A stretch of 42,663 bases of DNA from Chloroflexota bacterium (GTDB lineage: Bacteria > Chloroflexota > Anaerolineae > Anaerolineales > Anaerolineaceae), in assembly GCA_023381565.1 (NCBI GenBank), contig JAMCRR010000182.1, positions 1 through 42,663 on the forward strand, in the 5' to 3' direction. Position 1 is the stretch's first letter. Each line of letters begins with the position of its first letter. A program made the position numbers and the translations under genes. This document shows, one piece after another, positions 39,784 to 42,663 of the stretch. The notes under the pieces are model-generated. The model saw only the letters and a program-made list of their open reading frames with translations. It was not told the DNA's origin and made no database searches.

Positions 39784-42381
39784 TTATTGGATATTAATGA
39801 TGAACACCAGGATGGTAGCTGTGTTGGAGTGTCCGTCGGGGGCGGTGGCTTGCAGGGTGATGACATGCATGGTGTTCTCTCCCACCGATGAAAGCTTCGT
39901 CGTGATGCTGGTCCCATTCCCCAGGAATCCATCACGGTCTGAAGTCCACACCAGTTGGTTTCCACTCAACGTGCCATAATCCGGGTCTGTTGCGGAGCCG
40001 ATGAAGATGATATTATCGTCTGGACCGAACATTGAGCCGCTACCAGGCTGGGTAATCGTTACAGACGGAATCCCGGCCCCATCTTGGATGTTCAAAGTCA
40101 GGTCCTGGTAAACGCTGGCACTTTGCGAATCCGTCGCCGAAAATCTGATGGTGTAAACCCCCGGAGTAGTAAACGATGACCAGATATTCTTGCCGGTGCC
40201 CATTTGTACCCAGAACGAAAACCACGGTGGATCGACGTGGAGGAAAGACGCCCACGAAACCTTCGCGTCGGGGATTGTCTCGTCTTCGTCGAAGACCCAG
40301 CCCTGGAAATTAACACTTTGGTTGGTCAGGAAGGTATAACCGCTATAGTCATTGGGATAGGTAATGCCCACCTGAGGAGAATGGTTAACAACCGTAACTG
40401 TGACCGAGGCGTTGCCTGTCGCCCCAAATGGGTCTGTCACGGTGACCTTAATGGTGTGCGTGCCAATGCCCAGCGTTGTCACATCACATGAAAAGCCGAT
40501 CCCGCTACCTCCCGTCGCGTTCGCGCTTTGAGAACAGAGGGGAGCGCCGCCATCGATGGTGAACACGACTCTGGTATTGAAATTAGGGGTGGTGGAAGCG
40601 TTCACGAAGCCGATAATGGTGGGATTCTCGGGGTCGTGCACCTGTGCCATAATTGTAAGATTGGCATACGAAACGGTCGAGCCATTGACCGGAGAGGTGA
40701 TCTCAACCGTGGGTGCCTGGTTGGATTTGGCTGCCACAACGGCACGGTAGGCGTCGACATAGCCGACAGGCGCAATCTTGGAGTCGGAGCTGGGATTGGC
40801 AGTGTTCCAGAGGATATTCCTCACCTCATCGTAGGTAATGTCCTTGTGAACCATTTTCATCAGTCCGACCACCCCAGCCAGGAATGGGGACGAGGCGCTG
40901 GTGCCACAAAAGTTCGCCAGTTCATCTTCATCCAGGTTATTAGCGTCCTGAGCGGTGCTGTTTCGAGTGATGGTGGTCAGAAAGCAGGTAGGTGCGAAGA
41001 TATCCACCACGCTGCCCCAGTTCGAGAAACTGGCTGCATTTCCTGCGTTGGTGATAGCTCCCACGCAAACCGTGCCATCCAACTTGCAAGGGACCATATC
41101 TTCATTGGAGATGTCTTTTCCATCGTTTCCGGCTGCGACCACCACAATCATGCCCATGTTCTTGGCACTTTTAATCGCAGCCTTTAAAGCGTTGTAGCCG
41201 GTGTACGGCCAGTTGCGGCACCACCAGTTACACTGACCGCTAACGCTCATGTTGACTACGTCGGCTTTGTTGTAGATGGCGTCGTACACGCCCTGCGCCC
41301 ACGAGTCGAAGTCACCGGTGACCTTGATGAGCAGCGGCCAAGCCTCTCCCGCCCCTGCTGTGCCCGCGGAGCCATAGGAGTTGCCTGCTTTCGCCAGCGC
41401 CGCGCCGAAGGTCATCTGCCCGTGCCAGCAGCCGTTACAGTTTGAAAATCCGCTTCCCGCGCCGCCAGCGGTATAGTCCCAGTCGACTTCGTCGAGTTGC
41501 TTCGGCTTGCTGCCCATATAGTAGTAGTCGAGGTTGCCGTTCATGGGCACACCAGTGGTCGGGTCCAGATCAAAACCGGTGTCGATGATCGCGATGGTCA
41601 CTGGAGAAAAGGCAACGTTGATCGGGGGGTATCCCTGGTATTGAACATAATCCCAGGCATGGATAACGCCAACGGATAGTCCCTGATCGCCTGTGATGGA
41701 TGGGTTATCATCTTCTGTGAACCACCACCAGTTTTCGGTATTGAGATGACCGCCCCCGGTGGTTGGGTGCTCGTTGATACGCCACTGGGTGAGCTGGCCG
41801 ACGAAGTTCGGGGTCACCTCTTGTGATTGCTCGCGAGCTACCAACGCGGCCAGCCGGGCACCATCTTCAGATGAGAAAGTCGCCTGACCTCCCAGCCCGG
41901 CAGCGTTCATGTTGGCTGGCAAGTCGGTGAGTGCCGAGCGGCGCAGGTCTACGCGGACCAGGTACCAACCCGTGGAATCAGGTAGCTCTGGAGGCTTATC
42001 CACACCTTCCAACATGTGCGGGCTGCCGTCTCGTAAGACTACTCCGTCATACTTATCAAGGAAAGCATTGAGGGCATCCGGACTGGACGGGTGAAAAATA
42101 ACCTCGTTAGAAACAAATCCATCCTTGGTACCATCTGGCCCTACTATCGCCGCCACTGGTCGTGTTGGCCCACTATTGAGGCCAGGCAGACTGGTTTGAG
42201 AAGGGGCGACGGCAGGGTTGATGGTATAGGTGAAGGGGATAGGTGGGCCGGTATAGACCAGCGGAAGATAAATCGGATCGGTTCCAGGCCCTTGCGCCAG
42301 AGAAGAGGACGGGCCAGACGATGCCAGCAACATGCTCGCCAGGACGATTGTCGCTGCGAAACGGATCTTGGTGCGCGACAT
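39784..42381 (-). CDS. Secreted subtilisin-like (S8) serine protease with Ig-like repeats
   Basis: An 865-residue exported protease. Residues 1-30 are a signal peptide. A prodomain follows (about 65-240; EVIFHPSSPDALNAFLDKYD resembles the chaperone-like propeptide). The S8 domain (about 250-560) has the triad Asp267 (IAIIDTGFD), His320 (CWHGQMTFGAA) and Ser495 (CGTSASSPF), with an oxyanion-region Asn in VVAAGNDGKD. His320 lies in an unusual context; the family usual is HGTHVAG. Residues about 565-865 are three Ig-like beta domains, each opening with NxxPxVxIT or SVTITQP. It probably digests extracellular protein. AAGGAGGTG lies about five bases before the ATG. Confidence 0.93.
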   Translation of the reverse strand: MSRTKIRFAATIVLASMLLASSGPSSSLAQGPGTDPIYLPLVYTGPPIPFTYTINPAVAPSQTSLPGLNSGPTRPVAAIVGPDGTKDGFVSNEVIFHPSSPDALNAFLDKYDGVVLRDGSPHMLEGVDKPPELPDSTGWYLVRVDLRRSALTDLPANMNAAGLGGQATFSSEDGARLAALVAREQSQEVTPNFVGQLTQWRINEHPTTGGGHLNTENWWWFTEDDNPSITGDQGLSVGVIHAWDYVQYQGYPPINVAFSPVTIAIIDTGFDLDPTTGVPMNGNLDYYYMGSKPKQLDEVDWDYTAGGAGSGFSNCNGCWHGQMTFGAALAKAGNSYGSAGTAGAGEAWPLLIKVTGDFDSWAQGVYDAIYNKADVVNMSVSGQCNWWCRNWPYTGYNALKAAIKSAKNMGMIVVVAAGNDGKDISNEDMVPCKLDGTVCVGAITNAGNAASFSNWGSVVDIFAPTCFLTTITRNSTAQDANNLDEDELANFCGTSASSPFLAGVVGLMKMVHKDITYDEVRNILWNTANPSSDSKIAPVGYVDAYRAVVAAKSNQAPTVEITSPVNGSTVSYANLTIMAQVHDPENPTIIGFVNASTTPNFNTRVVFTIDGGAPLCSQSANATGGSGIGFSCDVTTLGIGTHTIKVTVTDPFGATGNASVTVTVVNHSPQVGITYPNDYSGYTFLTNQSVNFQGWVFDEDETIPDAKVSWASFLHVDPPWFSFWVQMGTGKNIWSSFTTPGVYTIRFSATDSQSASVYQDLTLNIQDGAGIPSVTITQPGSGSMFGPDDNIIFIGSATDPDYGTLSGNQLVWTSDRDGFLGNGTSITTKLSSVGENTMHVITLQATAPDGHSNTATILVFIINIQ

Positions 42382-42582
42382 GGTTCACCTCCTTACATGA
42401 AGAACCAGTGCATCCAATAGGGTAAAGCAATAGTCTGTTGATAAAACAGTAAGTTTTTGATAAAAACCAAATTGCCCGGTATATAAATCTAGTTCAATCG
42501 CTTATGAACAAGCAATACAAATAAAAGCCGGGGAAGTACAAACGATATTAGTTTCGATGAGGGAATGGGGAAATTCATTTAC

Positions 42583-42611
42583 ATTATATCCACAATAAAA
42601 GTGATATTCAA
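42583..42611 (-). promoter_or_regulatory. Promoter of the S8 protease gene
   Basis: On the minus strand TTGAAT (42606-42611) and TATAAT (42583-42588) are 17 bases apart. The leader would be about 195 bases, AT-rich and without an obvious hairpin. Confidence 0.55.
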
Positions 42612-42663
42612 TTAGGATTATGTCTTCTTAATATATTAATCCCCCATGACCAACAAACACCAA

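Noticed and set aside
39507..39965. Minus-strand open frame of 152 codons after the S8 gene
   Set aside because: Overlaps the 3' end of the protease in another frame, has no ribosome site, and I recognise nothing in it.
40528..41187. Plus-strand open frame of 219 codons opposite the S8 gene
   Set aside because: It covers the antisense of the protease catalytic domain and has repetitive His/Arg/Gly composition typical of shadow frames.
1..42663. Search for a defence or mobile island
   Set aside because: Apart from one recombinase and edge repeats there are no toxin-antitoxin, restriction, phage or CRISPR-associated genes; the rest is housekeeping.

Overview
The window looks like a chromosomal segment of a bacterium in the Chloroflexota, most likely class Anaerolineae. 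This rests on protein style and gene content, not on a marker-gene tree. The signs are Thr/Pro-rich linkers in exported proteins, large secreted M6 and S8 peptidases, an rpsF-ssb-rpsR cluster, a MoaD-MoaE fusion, tandem AI-2E-type exporters, and AT-rich extended -10 promoters (TGnTATAAT) in DNA of middling GC. I see no rRNA, tRNA, CRISPR array or intact insertion sequence. Most of the window is housekeeping DNA; only the far left end looks accessory.

Layout. 1-2250: promoter-proximal direct repeats, an unrecognised small helical protein, a tyrosine recombinase, and the frameshifted remnant of a glyoxalase-fold dioxygenase. 2256-3654 (minus): a DMT/EamA exporter downstream of a small helical protein. 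4236-6758: secreted M6 metallopeptidase with a strong terminator. 6832-8656: ABC-F ATPase behind a leader that looks like a ribosome-mediated attenuator. 8663-9007 (minus): glycine-rich RRM protein. 9133-14204 (minus): trpDCFBA behind a tRNA-Trp T-box riboswitch with UGG specifier. 14390-18945: a small plus-strand protein, then on the minus strand an ABC1/AarF kinase, an MFS transporter and a site-2 protease with CBS domains. 19115-25871 (plus): lipoprotein, cyclopropane-fatty-acid synthase overlapping htpG, and two translationally coupled AI-2E family proteins.

26057-28578 (plus): rpsF-ssb-rpsR with a structured leader, then a membrane-anchored parvulin foldase. 28838-30049: L-2-hydroxyglutarate oxidase. 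30041-35717 (minus): moaC, moaD-moaE fusion, rnc and smc. 35783-37608 (plus): scpA, divergent from moaC from what look like leaderless promoters, then two small membrane/helical proteins. 37672-39302 (minus): NAD(P)HX epimerase/dehydratase split by an apparent one-base frameshift. 39784-42381 (minus): secreted subtilisin-like protease with three C-terminal Ig-like repeats.

The genes form recognisable working groups: tryptophan synthesis controlled by uncharged tRNA-Trp; chromosome condensation (Smc on one strand, ScpA on the other); molybdopterin synthesis (MoaC makes cPMP, MoaD-MoaE adds sulfur); and protein export, folding and degradation (parvulin, HtpG, site-2 protease, two secreted peptidases). 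The most unusual observations are regulatory: the ABC-F leader with a six-codon ORF, the T-box whose stem III itself looks like a terminator, and the back-to-back leaderless moaC/scpA promoters. I found no clearly new multi-gene system.
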